Assembly (NCBI RefSeq): GCF_027579695.1
Contig: NC_083574.1
Location: forward strand, 61,170,559-61,234,558
Direction: 5' to 3'
Source: Neoarius graeffei
Lineage: Eukaryota; Chordata; Actinopteri; Siluriformes; Ariidae
Length of the DNA: 64,000 bases
Below the pieces are notes generated by a model. That model made no database searches and was not told the DNA's origin. It saw nothing but the letters and a program-made list of their open reading frames with translations. Positions 1 to 10,725 of this stretch are shown piece by piece. A program made the translations under genes and the position numbers. The stretch's first letter is position 1. Every line of letters starts with the position of its first letter.

Positions 1-187
1 TCACCAGTTAAGCTAACCTGCATGTCTTTGGACTGTGGGGGAAACCGGAGCACCCAGAAGAAACCCACGCGGACACGGGGAGAACATGCAAACTCCACAC
101 AGAAAGGCCCCTGTCGACCACTGGGCTCGAACCCAGAACCTTCTTGCTGTGAGGCGACAGTGCTAACCACTACACCACCATGCCGCC
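1..187 (-). mobile_element. Mermaid/DANA-like tRNA-derived SINE, partial
   Basis: Reverse-strand SINE cut by the window start. Read on the minus strand it begins with the tRNA-related head (A-box-like TAGTGGTTAGC, B-box-like GGGTTCGAGCCC) and runs into the body that recurs about 20 times in the window. No coding capacity. The family assignment rests on resemblance to known fish SINEs. Confidence 0.85.
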
Positions 188-1458
188 TTTAATGTATATG
201 TACATTAAAAACGCATCAAAACATATTTGCTGAAGAATTATAAATAGTCCTGACCAAAGTTATTTACCAACACCGAAACCACTTATTATAAACTTATACA
301 CTATTCAATAGCTGTAAATGTTCATACTACTCTTCATGTTATTGTGTGATATATATTTTTTGTTTAAAAAAAAAACTAGCGCACAGCTAGCTTTACCTCT
401 TACAGATGAAGCAGATTTTGCATGCAGCCTCAGAAGCAGCATTAATCATCCCAAACCATATTCTCACCCAACGAGCTTGCTTTGTGAGCTTAATTTAATA
501 ACTAGTGTATGTTGGGAGCAGACGTTTCCTCCTCACCCTCTTTGTCCATTAGATAGTAAATAGGCTGCACTTCTTTTGTCTTCAGGTTGACATCTTGTTT
601 GATAAGAGATCTTAATCTGCAAGTTTTTACGAAGGCGCGCCTGATAAACACCTCTCATCCTGAATTCCAGGCTGCCGTAAAATCTAAGGCTGTTTTACGA
701 ACGGCCTGACGTACGCTCAAGTAGATCAAGATTTTGAAATTTTGCATGGTGTACTATGTCGTAGATGATGTGTTTCCATTAATTGTCTGCGTATTTTGAC
801 TGAACACAGAACCTGTGCTTTGACTTGCAGAGCTATGTTTAGACTCTTCACTGAATTGGCTCAGGCACAAACCAGCAAAGCAAAAACATGTTTAGTCAGC
901 AGAGCAATTAGATGCTGCCAGCTTACTCGCATGGTATGATTTAATATTTAATAAATATGAACAGAATGCACTTTGTGCCAAAAATTGTCACAGACAAATG
1001 ACAAATCTAGCTGAGAAAAGATCAAAATGCGTGAAACTTTCTGATTTGTGAGACGTACGCACTAGCTCAGACATGTTTGACAACTCCAACTATTCTGAAA
1101 CTGCTGGAGTATACAAAACAGCAAATAATATTTTTGCAAGTCCTCAAAGGCGAAGCACTCTCAGCTGAAGTCAACTGAAGCAGACATCTAGGCTGTTGAC
1201 TGCAAGCGCTCTGTCAGGACGGGTCTCTGACAGTAACCGCAGAATATTTCATTAATTAATGAGCGTTTTGTGGTGCTATTAAAGCACTTGCACGCCCCAT
1301 CTGGCACTAAGCTCACCCTTTTAACACATTTACTCACTCCAGATCTCAGTCTCAGCGAGATGGAGAGGGAAGAAGAACACACTAAAATTTAAGTGCAGGC
1401 AATATGGGCCATAGCTTCAGTAAGAACATGCTGGTCTGTAAGAACTGTTTAGACGTAT

Positions 1459-1490
<32 letters not shown>

Positions 1491-2226
1491 AAAGTCTAGC
1501 TAGCAAATTAGTGCTGTTACATATATTACTGTAGGTTATATGTATGCAGCATAGTTGAGATTTTCAGAAATTACATAACCTTTAAGAATTAAAAATATTA
1601 CAGAGGCAGAGCTCACTCTTAAAAATCAAGATATGGCCTTCATTGATATTACAAGGTCATTACAAGGCTGTATCTCTCATTAAGTATATATTCTTATGTA
1701 AGCTAACCATTCAGTGTAGAACATGACCAATAGATTAACCGAACACTGCACACCACAAAAAAAACAACACATCTCTTTCTCCCAGCTCTCTGAGTAACAT
1801 CGGCCTATCATCGTGCTGAGAAACTATGTAAAAGGTAGAGTTGCTATAAATAAGGCCAGTCACAAGAAAGTGATGCAGTCTGTTGATCTAGCAGGACCTT
1901 GAGGCCTTCAGCTGTTTCTGGCGTGTTTACTTCCCTGTTTTTCAGTCCATCTAAACCTCTTCCACCAAAGCCCAGTTGTGAGGAAGTCAAAACTTCAAAT
2001 CAGATTGAAAAAAAAAAAAACAACAACACGCAGGAGGCACTCTCTCTTCCCTGGAGCACGATATAGCAATGTAGAACATCTTCTCAAACATCAGGCCTAT
2101 TTCAGTGTGAACTGCAGTCTCTAGTCTCAGAGAAAAGTCACGTGAATTCACACATCATTTAGACACATTACATGTTCTGTGTATCATATGTGCATGTGCT
2201 TTTATTTTCATGTTTTTTTTTTCACA
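188..2226. other. Upstream sequence without a recognised gene
   Basis: AT-rich, apparently single-copy sequence. The open frames here are short, have no recognisable domain and show no splice context. It holds a TTTA microsatellite and a short poly-A. Regulatory elements cannot be excluded. Confidence 0.5.
1456..1490. repeat. (TTTA)n microsatellite
   Basis: Uninterrupted run of about 8 TTTA units. Confidence 0.95.
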
Positions 2227-2238
2227 AGACTTATTTAT

Positions 2239-2608
2239 CTCATCATCATCTCTAGCCGCTTTATCCTTCTACAGGGTCGCAGGCAAGCTGGAGCCTATCC
2301 CAGCTGACTACGGGCGAAAGGCGGGGTACACCCTGGACAAGTCGCCAGGTCATCACAGGGCTGACACATAGACACAGACAACCATTCACACTCACATTCA
2401 CACCTACGGTCAATTTAGAGTCACCAGTTAACCTAACCTGCACGTCTTTGGACTGTGGGGGAAACCGGAGCACCCGGAGGAAACCCACGCGGACACGGGG
2501 AGAACACGCAAACTCCACACAGAAAGGCCCTCGCTGGCCCCGGGGCTCGAACCCAGGACCTTCTTGCTGTGAGGCGACAGCGCTAACCACTACACCACCG
2601 TGCCACCC
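2239..2608 (-). mobile_element. Mermaid-like SINE, full length
   Basis: Full-length reverse-strand copy flanked by a perfect 12-bp TSD, AGACTTATTTAT, at 2227-2238 and 2609-2620. The left edge carries the CTCATC tail and the right edge the tRNA-like head. Confidence 0.95.
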
Positions 2609-2783
2609 AGACTTATTTATTTTCACATTATTTTTGATGAATCCCATGTGGTGTTTTGTTTTCTATGTACATTCAGATGGGTGATCGCATTGTTCACATG
2701 AGGTCATGTTTGACGTTTCAGGCCGTAACTTGTTAAAGTGCACTTTCGTAGATATATATTTTCATATATGTGAAATGTATTTG

Positions 2784-3160
2784 GCGGCACGGTGGTGTAG
2801 TGGTTAGCGCTGTCGCCTCACAGCAAAAAGGTCTGGGTTCGAGCCCCGTGGCCGGCGAGGGCCTTTCTGTGCGGAGTTTGCATGTTCTCCCCGTGTCTGC
2901 GTGGGTTTCCTCCGGGTGCTCCGGTTTCCCCCACAGTCCAAAGACATGCAGGTTAGGTTAACTGGTGACTCTAAATTGACCGTAGGTGTGAATGTGGGTG
3001 TGAATGGTTGTCTGTGTCTATGTGTCAGCCCTGTGATGACCTGGCGACTTGTCCAGGGTGTACCCCGCCTTTCGCCCGTAGTCAGCTGGGATAGGCTCCA
3101 GCTTGCCTGTGACCCTGTAGAACAGGATAAAGCGGCTAGAGATAATGAGATGAGATGAGA
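2784..3160 (+). mobile_element. Mermaid-like SINE, full length
   Basis: Forward-strand copy with GGTGTAGTGGTTAGCGC head, conserved body and ATGAGATGAG tail. TSD TGAAATGTATTTG at 2771-2783 and 3161-3173. It lies 175 bp from the previous copy in the opposite orientation. Confidence 0.95.
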
Positions 3161-3299
3161 TGAAATGTATTTGATTAAACATGTGACCTATAACAGTGTT
3201 TCTCAATCATTAGTGGGCTGCGAAGCACCCTCTAGTGGGCAGCGATTTTATTTTATTTTTTGAAGTTGAAGCTAATTTTTACTCGTAGGAGGGTACAGT

Positions 3300-3937
3300 T
3301 GCTGGGTTGCATCTGACGTCACATCCGCCTCATTAAGTTATGGTCACACTACAGCTTGTGATGCTTTGCTATGGGTTATTGATGAAAATGAGGCATTTTG
3401 GCAGTGATGCATGGCGATATACATGACACGTGAGCTAAAAATTGTGATCACACAGCACATGAACACTTGACTGTCACGCCTTCGCGCACTTAAGTCTGGC
3501 GCATGCTTGGGACCCGGTCGTTATGGGAAACACCTGATACTGATTTGAGCGCAATCAGCTCGTGCAGATACAGAGGCTGTTTTCACGAAGGCTTTGCGAA
3601 GTATCGTCACTATCACGTTTGTTTCTAGCCATGATTATAACACTGTTTAAATACTCTGCTTTATGATTCTGCTTTCTTTTTTGCTTTCATTTTTGTAAAT
3701 ATCACGCCTGCTAATAAACACTCTTCCTGCACTTGGATCCCAGCTACATACGGAAACCCAGCTACATACAGAAAGTTGTATGCCTCCATGCTCTTCCAGG
3801 TTTTCATCTGTGTGTCCATGTAGAACGATGTTTTCAGCACCAGGTAGTTTGAGATGTTGGTGAAGTCAGCCAACGGATAATTTTCCAACTCATAGGAAAA
3901 ATCCTTCTTTGTTAATGTGTAAGGATCTAATCCCATT
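3300..3937 (-). mobile_element. Remnant of a two-ended Harbinger/ISL2EU-like element
   Basis: The left edge (TTGCTGGGTTGCATCTGACG, then a CACATCCGCCTCATTA block) matches the right terminus of the element at 29304-31230 in reverse complement. The right half holds the matching SWIM/YqaJ-type exon on the minus strand, so the whole unit is an inverted, degraded relative. Its right terminus is lost next to a SINE. A hAT-like end (CAGTGTTTCTCAA) sits just upstream at about 3194. Between the ends is an LTR-like stretch (about 3476-3640) that resembles 50541-50903. Confidence 0.55.
3661..3936 (-). pseudogene. SWIM/YqaJ-type transposon accessory protein, N-terminal exon remnant
   Basis: Minus-strand frame of 91 codons with the stretches KKDFSYELENYP, ISNYLVLKTSFY and TWKSMEAYNF. 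These match, residue by residue, the plus-strand exon at 29473-29707. In fish this N-terminal block precedes a SWIM zinc finger and YqaJ-like nuclease in a transposon-associated protein family; that assignment is from memory of the family. The downstream domains are missing and the C-terminal part diverges, so it is a fragment. The two paralogous exons, each next to the same terminal sequence, support origin from one transposon family. Confidence 0.5.
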
Positions 3938-3984
3938 GAGTGGGTTCTATATCCACTTCTTTTGAGCGTAATTCTTGGTTTTAA

Positions 3985-4204
3985 GTACCTTGCTCAAGGG
4001 CACTTCAGCCCAAGGCCGCCCCACGTTAACCTAACTGCATGTCTTTGAACTGTCGGGGAAACCGGAGCACCTAGAGGAAACCCACACAGACACGGGGAGA
4101 ACATGCAAACTCCACACAGAAAGGCCCTCGCCGGCCGCTGGGCTCGAACCCAGAACCTTCTTGCTGTGAGGCAACAGTGCTAACCACTACACCACCGTGC
4201 CACC
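3985..4204 (-). mobile_element. Mermaid-headed SINE with alternative tail
   Basis: Reverse-strand copy. The tRNA-like head and first body segment are standard, but the tail end reads CTTGCTCAAGGGCACTTCAG, as in the chimeric copies at 5305 and 35303. It is degraded relative to other copies. Confidence 0.75.
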
Positions 4205-4309
4205 CAAGTATGAATAGGTTTAGCAATTTTCAACACATTTCGAACAGTGTTGTGGCTTCCTGTTTAAATGTAATCACTAATTTATGCCAAGTGAACATGA
4301 TGGACATCC

Positions 4310-4375
4310 ATCCATCATCTGTAGCTGCTTATCCTGTTCTACAGGGTCGCAGGCAAGCTGGAGCCTAGCCCACAC
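4310..4375 (-). mobile_element. Mermaid-like SINE, tail fragment
   Basis: Only the tail-proximal 66 bp are present (CCATC, GCTTATCCTG, GGGTCGCAGGCAAGCTGGAG). It stops abruptly where an AT-rich MITE-like sequence begins. Confidence 0.7.
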
Positions 4376-4452
4376 TCAAAAAAATAATTGTACCAAAAAC
4401 ATTGACTAAGTATTTCAATTACATGAAGTTTTTCCATGTAATTTTATTAGGC

Positions 4453-4528
4453 AAGTTCAATGTCAGGGTCCCATTTAATTAAAAGTGTTGAAACACTTTG
4501 AATTAAATGGGACCCTGACATTGAACTT
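4453..4528. repeat. Near-perfect 76-bp palindrome
   Basis: Two 38-bp arms (4453-4490 and 4491-4528) are reverse complements with 36 of 38 positions paired and no spacer. The left arm starts AAGTTCAATGTCAGGGTCCC. It sits in an AT-rich MITE-like stretch (4376-4528) and directly abuts the next SINE. Confidence 0.95.
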
Positions 4529-4865
4529 CATCTCATCTCATCTCATCTCATTATCTGTAGCCGCTTTATCCTGTTCTACAGGGTCGCAGGCAAGCTGGAG
4601 CCTATCCCAGCTGACTATGGGTGAGAGGCGGGGTACACCCTGGACAAGTCGCCAGGTCATCACAGGGCTGACACACAGAGACAAACAACCGTTCACACTC
4701 ACATTCACACCTACGGTCAATTTAGAACCACCAATTAGCTTAACCTGCATGTCTTTGGACTGTGGGGGAAACCGGAGCACCCAGAGGAAACCCACACTGA
4801 CACTCGAACCCAGAACCTTCTTGCTGTGAGGCGATAGTCCTAACCACTCCACCACCGTGCCATCC
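4529..4865 (-). mobile_element. Mermaid-like SINE
   Basis: Reverse-strand copy with four CTCAT tail units. About 35 bp are deleted near the head, so the text jumps from ACACTGACAC to CTCGAACCCAG. Sequence after it (AAGTATGAATAGG) repeats the sequence after the SINE at 3985-4204, which points to a local duplication. Confidence 0.85.
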
Positions 4866-4939
4866 AAGTATGAATAGGTTTTAGCGATTTAGAAATGTAA
4901 TCATCATCATCATCACATCTTGTCGTGCCAGTACTGCAG

Positions 4940-5281
4940 TCAGTTCAGGGCTTCTTGGTTAGCTTCATATAGGTCTTGATTGGTAACATTTGGACCCAGT
5001 TCGCACTCACTGAGAATGTGTCCCATAGTTTGGTTCGGATGACCGCATCGACACTCGGCTGAGTTCACCCGTCCCCATTTCAGTAGGTTGTCTTTAGTTC
5101 TATCTACTCCGCTCCTGGCTCTGTTCAGGGCAACCCATTCCCTTCTGGGCAGGTGAGTACCATGAGGTAGGGACTCGCAAGGACTCTGAAGAGCTGCATT
5201 TGGTGGTAGAGTGTCTGAAGCTTTCCAACGGTCTAGTCTGTATTTGGCAGAGTCCTTAGGGTTTAGATTCTGTATAACCAT
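4940..5281 (-). pseudogene. Non-LTR retrotransposon (LINE) reverse transcriptase, C-terminal fragment
   Basis: A minus-strand frame of 113 codons carries the C-terminal signature of LINE ORF2 proteins: LPRREWVALNRARSG, a WGRVNSAECRCG cysteine motif, QTMGHILSECE and a DLYEANQEALN end. The polymerase core is absent, so this is a 5'-truncated copy, the usual state of LINEs. The clade cannot be named safely. It sits between two SINEs; whether it supplied their retrotransposition is unknown. Confidence 0.7.
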
Positions 5282-5304
5282 GAAGCTCTTTCTGGATTTG
5301 AATC

Positions 5305-5697
5305 ATGGTGGTGTAGTGGTTAGCACGGTCGCCTCACAGCAAGAAGGTTCTGGGTTCGAACCCAGCGGCTGGCAAGGGCCTTTCTGTGTGGAGTTTGCAT
5401 GTTCTCCCCATGTCTGCGTGGGTTTCCTCCGGGTGCTCCGGTTTCCCCCACAATCCAAAGACATGCAGGTTAGATTAATATGGGACGGCCTTGGGCTGAG
5501 GTGCCCTTGAGCGAGGCACCTCACTCACAACTGCTCCCCGGGCGCTGTTAGCATGGCTGCCCACTGCTCTGGGTATGTGTGTGTGTGTGTGTGCTCGTTG
5601 CTCACGTGTGTGTTCACTGCTTCAGGTGGTTTAAATGCAGAGAGGAAATTTCACAAGTGTGTGATGAATAAAGTTGTGCTTTCTTTCTTTTCTTTCA
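5305..5697 (+). mobile_element. Chimeric SINE: Mermaid-type head with a second tail type
   Basis: Head and first body segment are Mermaid-like up to GACATGCAGGTTAG. The copy then switches to GGGCTGAGGTGCCCTTGAGC, CAACTGCTCC, a GT-rich patch and an AATAAAGTTGTGC end followed by TTTC repeats. The same composite appears at 35303-35611 and 35777-36085, so it is a real subfamily. Confidence 0.75.
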
Positions 5698-5818
5698 TGG
5701 CAAGTGGACATGATAGACATGAAAGTGATCAGTCTAAGATGTGTGCTGGAGTAAGGGCCTGTGATTCCTTGGGATTTTGGAGTGCTAGTGTGTTCATGAT
5801 GTGTTTGCTGAACAGGTG

Positions 5819-6768
5819 AAGAGCTGCTGAGGTGTTTTGTAGTGTATCATAGAGCAGCCTGTAGAGCTGCTGGAGTGTTTTGTAGTGTATCATAGAGCAG
5901 CCCGTAGAGCTGCTGGGCTGTTTTGCAGTGTGTCATAGAGCAGCCTGTAGAGCTGCTGGGCTGTTTTGTAGTGTATCGTAGAGCAGCCTGTAGAGCTGCT
6001 GAGGTGTTTGGTAGTGTATCATAGAGCAGCCTGTAGAGCTGCTGAGGTATCTTGTAGTGTATCATAAAGCAGCCTGTAGAGCTGATGAGGTGTTTAGTAG
6101 TGTATCATAGAGCAGCCTGTAGAGCTGCTGGGCTGTTTTGTAGTGTATCATAGAGCAGCCTGTAGAGCTGCTGAGGTGTTTTGTAGTGTATCATAGAGCA
6201 GCCTGTAGAGCTGCTGAGGCGTTTGGTAGTGTATCATAGAGCAGCCTGTAGAGCTGCTGAGGTGTTTGGTAGTGTATCATAGAACAGCCTGTAGAGCTGC
6301 TGAGGTGTTTGGTAGGGTATCGTAGAGCAGCCTGTAGAGCTGCTGAGGTGTTTTGTGGTGTATCGTAGAGCAGCCTGTAGAGCTGATGGGGTGTTTTGTA
6401 GTGTGTCATAGAGCAGCCTGTAGAGCAGCAGGACTGTTTTGTAGTGTATCGTAGAGCAGCCTGTAGAGCTGCTGAGGCGTTTGGTAGTGTATCGTAGAGC
6501 AGCCTGTAGAGCTGCTGAGGCGTTTGGTAGTGTATTGTAGAGCAGCCTGTAGAGCTGCTGAGGTGTGTGGTAGTGTATCATAGAACAGCCTGTCGAGCTG
6601 CTGAGGTGTTTTGTAGTGTATCATAGAGCAGCCTGTAGAGCTGCTGAGGTGTGTGGTAGTGTATCATAGAGCAGCCTGTAGAGCTGCTGAGGTGTGTGGT
6701 AGTGTATCATAGAGCGGCCTGTAGAGCTGCTGAGGTGTTTTGTAGTGTATCATAGAGCAGCCTGTATA
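5819..6768. repeat. 43-bp minisatellite, about 22 units, upstream of cbfb
   Basis: Head-to-tail units of about 43 bp built on GTAGAGCTGCTGAGGTGTTT then TGTAGTGTATCATAGAGCAGCCT. Units differ by scattered substitutions with little length change. Because 43 is not a multiple of 3, apparent minus-strand open frames (LYRLLYD, SAALQAAL) are by-products. The array ends about 545 bp before the cbfb start codon. Confidence 0.95.
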
Positions 6769-6789
6769 CAGTAATTGCACAGGCTCATG

Positions 6790-7313
6790 GCCTAACTGGC
6801 TTCTTGAAGTTTTTTCACCCCCCCATCGGATGTAACGCATGCGCACAGAAGCTCTGTAGTGGAGAGACTTGTGAATGAGGTGGGGGGAGTATTTCGGGTG
6901 TACAGTCATAAGTCGGACTCGGAGGAGCCAGGAAGTAACTGTGAGCCATGCCGCGCCACGGATAAAGTAAAAGCGAGCGCGCGCCTTGTCGTCAGCAGCC
7001 CGTGATCTCACACACGCACACACACACACACACACGCACGGGGAGGGAGAATACTAGCCGACTACGAAATCGTGCCAAATGTATCGTAGTGACGGACACT
7101 GAGACCCCACAGGAGCTCGGGAACGCTAGAAATTCCTGTCGCAAAATAACGCAAATATTAAAGCGGGGCATCGACGCATACCCTTCATCCTGCGAAGAAG
7201 CAAAAAGACGGAAGGAAACTCGAGCGGGATTTTCGCGGGGAGTTTCGAAGCGACTGTTTCTCTTGCACTGTAAAAGACACAAAATCGGCAAAATAGAGCA
7301 CATAACGTTCAAG
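6790..7313 (+). promoter_or_regulatory. cbfb promoter and 5' untranslated region (inferred)
   Basis: Stretch between the minisatellite and the start codon. It holds an NRF-1-like site (CGCATGCGCA, 6836-6845), GC-rich patches and a CA repeat (about 7008-7038). No TATA box is evident, which fits a housekeeping-type promoter. A short weak-context upstream ORF (7079-7102, 7 codons) precedes the gene. The transcription start cannot be read from sequence. Confidence 0.5.
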
Positions 7314-7391
7314 ATGCCTCGGGTGGTCCCGGATCAGAGGAGCAAGTTCGAGAACGAGGAGTTCTTCAGGAAGCTGAGCCGCGAGTGCGAG
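7314..7391 (+). CDS. cbfb: Core-binding factor subunit beta, coding exon 1
   Basis: Encodes residues 1-26, beginning MPRVVPDQRSKFENEEFFRK, essentially identical to the conserved N-terminus of vertebrate CBF-beta. The protein is the non-DNA-binding partner of RUNX transcription factors: it binds the Runt domain and raises its DNA affinity and stability in the nucleus. The start at 7314 is the first in-frame ATG. The frame is open further upstream to about 7002 but has no ATG there, and context AAGATGC gives an A at -3. The exon ends in GAG before a GTAAAC donor, phase 0. CBF-beta is usually about 180-190 residues, so this window holds roughly half. Confidence 0.97.
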
Positions 7392-7572
7392 GTAAACTTC
7401 ACCGCCTCGAACACCTCGTCAGAGTGGCGGAAACAAACTCAACATTTCTCAGCCAGACAGCAGGGCATGAGATCGAGCCGTGTCGCACTTTTATTCTTCC
7501 TTTCAACACTTTTCCCCCCTCTCTCCCTCCCTTTAAACCTGGACACCCGGAATGTATCTCATCCACGATTCT

Positions 7573-7608
<36 letters not shown>

Positions 7609-7961
7609 TTTGCTATAAAATGGTATGAAGCCAGTTATACTGCTGCATCAAAACTCAGCTCGACTACCTCTTTACCTCTTTACCTCAAGCTCCTGTCACC
7701 TCGCTAAAGCGCATCACCTTTCCTCTTCCTCCTCTTCCTCTCCCCCCGCCACCATTCACAGTTCTTTTCATCTTTATTAAACTTTACCTCATTTTAACAG
7801 TTCCAACAAGTTACTTTGTAGCTTATAAAGTCAAAGCTGCGCGCAGCGGAGTCTGTTAGTGCGCATATAGACACCGCTCAGGGCTGATGAAGAATGGGAA
7901 TGGGCTTTTTAATAATAATAATAATAATAATAATGTTGTTGTTGTGTGTGCCTACTGACAG
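7392..7961 (+). other. cbfb intron 1
   Basis: 570-bp GT-AG intron, phase 0 (donor GTAAAC, acceptor GACAG). Contains a CT microsatellite (about 7576-7606) and an AAT run (about 7911-7933). No other gene seen. Confidence 0.9.
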
Positions 7962-8048
7962 ATTAAATACACCGGTTTCCGAGACCGACCCCATGAGGAG
8001 AGACAAGCCCGCTTTCAGAACGCCTGCCGGGACGGCCGCTCAGAAATA
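7962..8048 (+). CDS. cbfb: Core-binding factor subunit beta, coding exon 2
   Basis: 29 codons, residues 27-55: IKYTGFRDRPHEERQARFQN then ACRDGRSEI, matching vertebrate CBF-beta without gaps. Preceded by a CAG acceptor and followed by a GTGAGT donor; both ends are phase 0, so it joins exon 1 in frame. The segment forms part of the CBF-beta core fold used for heterodimerisation with RUNX proteins (known for the family). Confidence 0.97.
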
Positions 8049-8382
8049 GTGAGTATTTTTTTCCCTTTCAGTTTGTTTTTCCAGAGCGGTTTTTATCAGC
8101 GGCTCAATGAAATGGATTTTTTTTTTCTTCTTTTCATCTGCTGTTAGCATCTTTCATTAACTCACAAACACGAGGCTAATAAACACCCGGAACTCCAAAC
8201 ACTTCCTCATTTTCTGTCAGAACAGTAAAAAGCAGTTCCACATCAGCGACTTTCAGTGTCTTAGAAAGAAAGAAAATGTAGTTGGTTTGGGTGTAAACAC
8301 TTGATGGGAATAGGTGATGAAAAGGATTTACCCATCAGCCACAAGATTCTGTCTGCACTTTTTATTGAATCATTCAAAAGAC

Positions 8383-10495
8383 TGTGATCAGCTCTCTGCT
8401 TCTCTCTTTGTCTCTCTGTGATCAGCTCTCTGCTTCTCTCTGTCATCAGCTCTGTTTGTCTCTGTGATCGTCTCTCTGTGATCGTCTCTCTGTGATCAGC
8501 TCTCTGTGTCACTCTGTCATCAGCTCTCTGTGATTGTCTCTCTGTCATCAGCTCTCTGTGTCTCTCTATGATCGTTTGTCGGTGATCAGCTGTCTGTGTC
8601 TCTCTGTGATCAGCTCTCTGTGATCGTCTCTCTGTGATCAGCTCTCTGTGTCTCTCTATGATCGGCTCTCTGTGATCAGCTATCGGTGATCAGCTCTCTG
8701 TGTCTCTTTATGATCGTCTCTCTGTGATCAGCTGTCAGTGATCAGCTGTCTGTGTCTCTCTGTGATCATCTCTGTGTCTCTGTGATCAGCTGTCTGTGAT
8801 TAGCTTTCTGATCAGCTCTCTGTGTCTTTCTGTGATCAGCTGTCGGTGATCAGCTGTCTGTGTCTCTCTGTGATCAGCTCTATATGTCTCTCTTTGATCA
8901 TCTCTGTGTCTCTTTGATCAGCTGTCTGTGATCAGCTCTCTGTGTCTCTCTATAATCTTCTCTCTGTGATCAGCTGTGTCACTCTGTGATCGTCTCTCTG
9001 TGATCAGCTCTCTGTGTCCCTCTATGATCATCTCTCTGTGATCAGCTGTCAGTGATCAGCTGTCTGTGTCTCTCTGTGTCTCTCTGTGATCATCTCTGTG
9101 TCTCTGTGATCAGCTGTCTGTGATTAGCTCTCCGATCAGCTTTCTGTGTCTCTCTGTGATCAGCTGTCATTGATCAGCTGTCTGTGTCTCTCTGTGATCA
9201 GCTCTATATGTCTCTCTTTGATCATCTCTGTCTCTTTGATTAGCTGTCTGTGATCAGCTCTCTGTGTCTCTCTATGATCGTCTCTCTGTGATCAGCTCTA
9301 TATGTCTCTCTTTGATCATCTCTGTGTCTCTTTGATCAGCTGTCTGTGATCAGCTCTCTGTGTCTCTCTATGATCGTCTCTCTGTGATCAGCTGTGTCGC
9401 TCTGTGATCGTCTCTCTGTGATCAGCTGTGTCGCTCTGTGATCGTCTCTCTGTGATCAGCTCTCTGTGTCTCTCTATGATCGTCTCTCTGTGATCAGCTG
9501 TCGGTGATCAGCTCTCTGTGTCTCTCTGTGATCAGCTCTATATATCTCTCTTTCATAATCTCTGTGTCTCTGTGATCAGCTCTCTGTGTCTCTTTGTGAT
9601 CAGCTGTATGTGATCAGCTGTCTGTGTCTCTCTGTGATGAACTCTCTGTGTCTCTCTATGGTCATATCTCTGTGTCTCTTTGTGATCAGCTCTCTGTCTC
9701 TATGATCGTCTCTCTGTGATCAGCTGTCTGTGATCAGCTCTATATGTCTCTCTGTGATCATCTCTCTGTGATCATCTCTCTATGTCTCTCTGTGATCATC
9801 TCTCTGTGATCAGCTTTCTGTAATCATCTCTCTGTGATCAGCACTCTGTGCCTCTCTGTGATTAGCTCTCTGTGTCTCTGTGTGATCAGCTCTCTGTGAT
9901 CAGCTCTCTGTGTCTCTGTATGATTCTCTCTGTCTCTCTCTGATCAGCTCTCTGTGTCTCTGTGATCAGCTCTTTGTGATTGTCTCTCTGTGATCTTCTC
10001 TCTGTCTCTCTGTGATTGTTTCTCTGTGATCAGCTCTCTGTGTCCCTCTGTAATCGTCTCTCTGTGATCAGCTCTCTCTGATCGTCTCCCTGTGATCAGC
10101 TCTGTGTCTCTCTGTGATCGTCTCTCTGTGATGAGCTCTGTCTTTCTGTTATCATCTCTCTGTGCCTCTGTGATGAGCTCTCTGTCTTTCTGTTATCGTC
10201 TCCCTGTAATCAGCTGTCTGTGATGAGCTCTCTGTGTCTCTGTGATCAGCTCTTTGTGATCATCCCTCTGTGTCTCTGTGATGAGCTCTCTCTGTGATCG
10301 TCTCTCTGTGATGAGCTGTCTGTCTCTTTGTGATCATGTCTCTGTGCCTCTGTGATCAGCTCTCTGTGTCTCTGTGTGATCGTCTCTTTGTGATCAGCTC
10401 TCTGTGTCTCTCTGTGATCAGCTCTCTGTGTCTCTCTGTGAACAGTTCTCTGTGATCAGCTCTCTGTGATCCTCTGTCTCCCCGTGTCTCTCTGT
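8383..10495. repeat. 2.1-kb degenerate minisatellite in cbfb intron 2
   Basis: Tandem variants of TGATCAGCTCTCTGTGTCTC and GTGATCGTCTCTCTG. Sub-units of about 15-25 bp form irregular higher-order blocks, such as the GATCAGCTCTATATGTCTCT variants around 8870-9310. On the sense strand it is pyrimidine-rich, with frequent TGATCA palindromes. Boundaries are approximate. Confidence 0.95.
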
Positions 10496-10644
10496 GATAT
10501 GTGTCGCAGTGTGTGTATGTGAGCTACTGTAGTGTGTTTGCTGGTTTTTCATATGGTTGAAAGATTTTGTAATTGTATGAGATACAGCAGTTCGGACGAA
10601 TCCAGCATTTTGTAAAAAGAATACGACAAAGTATAGCCTACATG

Positions 10645-10645
10645 C

Positions 10646-10724
<79 letters not shown>

Positions 10725-10725
10725 T
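10645..10725. repeat. (TTTC)n microsatellite
   Basis: Perfect TTTC run of about 20 units inside cbfb intron 2. Confidence 0.97.

Noticed and set aside
5847..7035. Minus-strand frames with LYRLLYDTL and SAALQAAL repeats
   Set aside because: Artefacts of the 43-bp minisatellite read in successive frames.
7002..7313. In-frame N-terminal extension of cbfb
   Set aside because: The frame is open but has no ATG before 7314, and begins in a CA repeat; CBF-beta is known to start at MPRVVPDQRSK.
8261..8548. Minus-strand frame rich in TERQSQRADD
   Set aside because: Translation of the intron 2 minisatellite.
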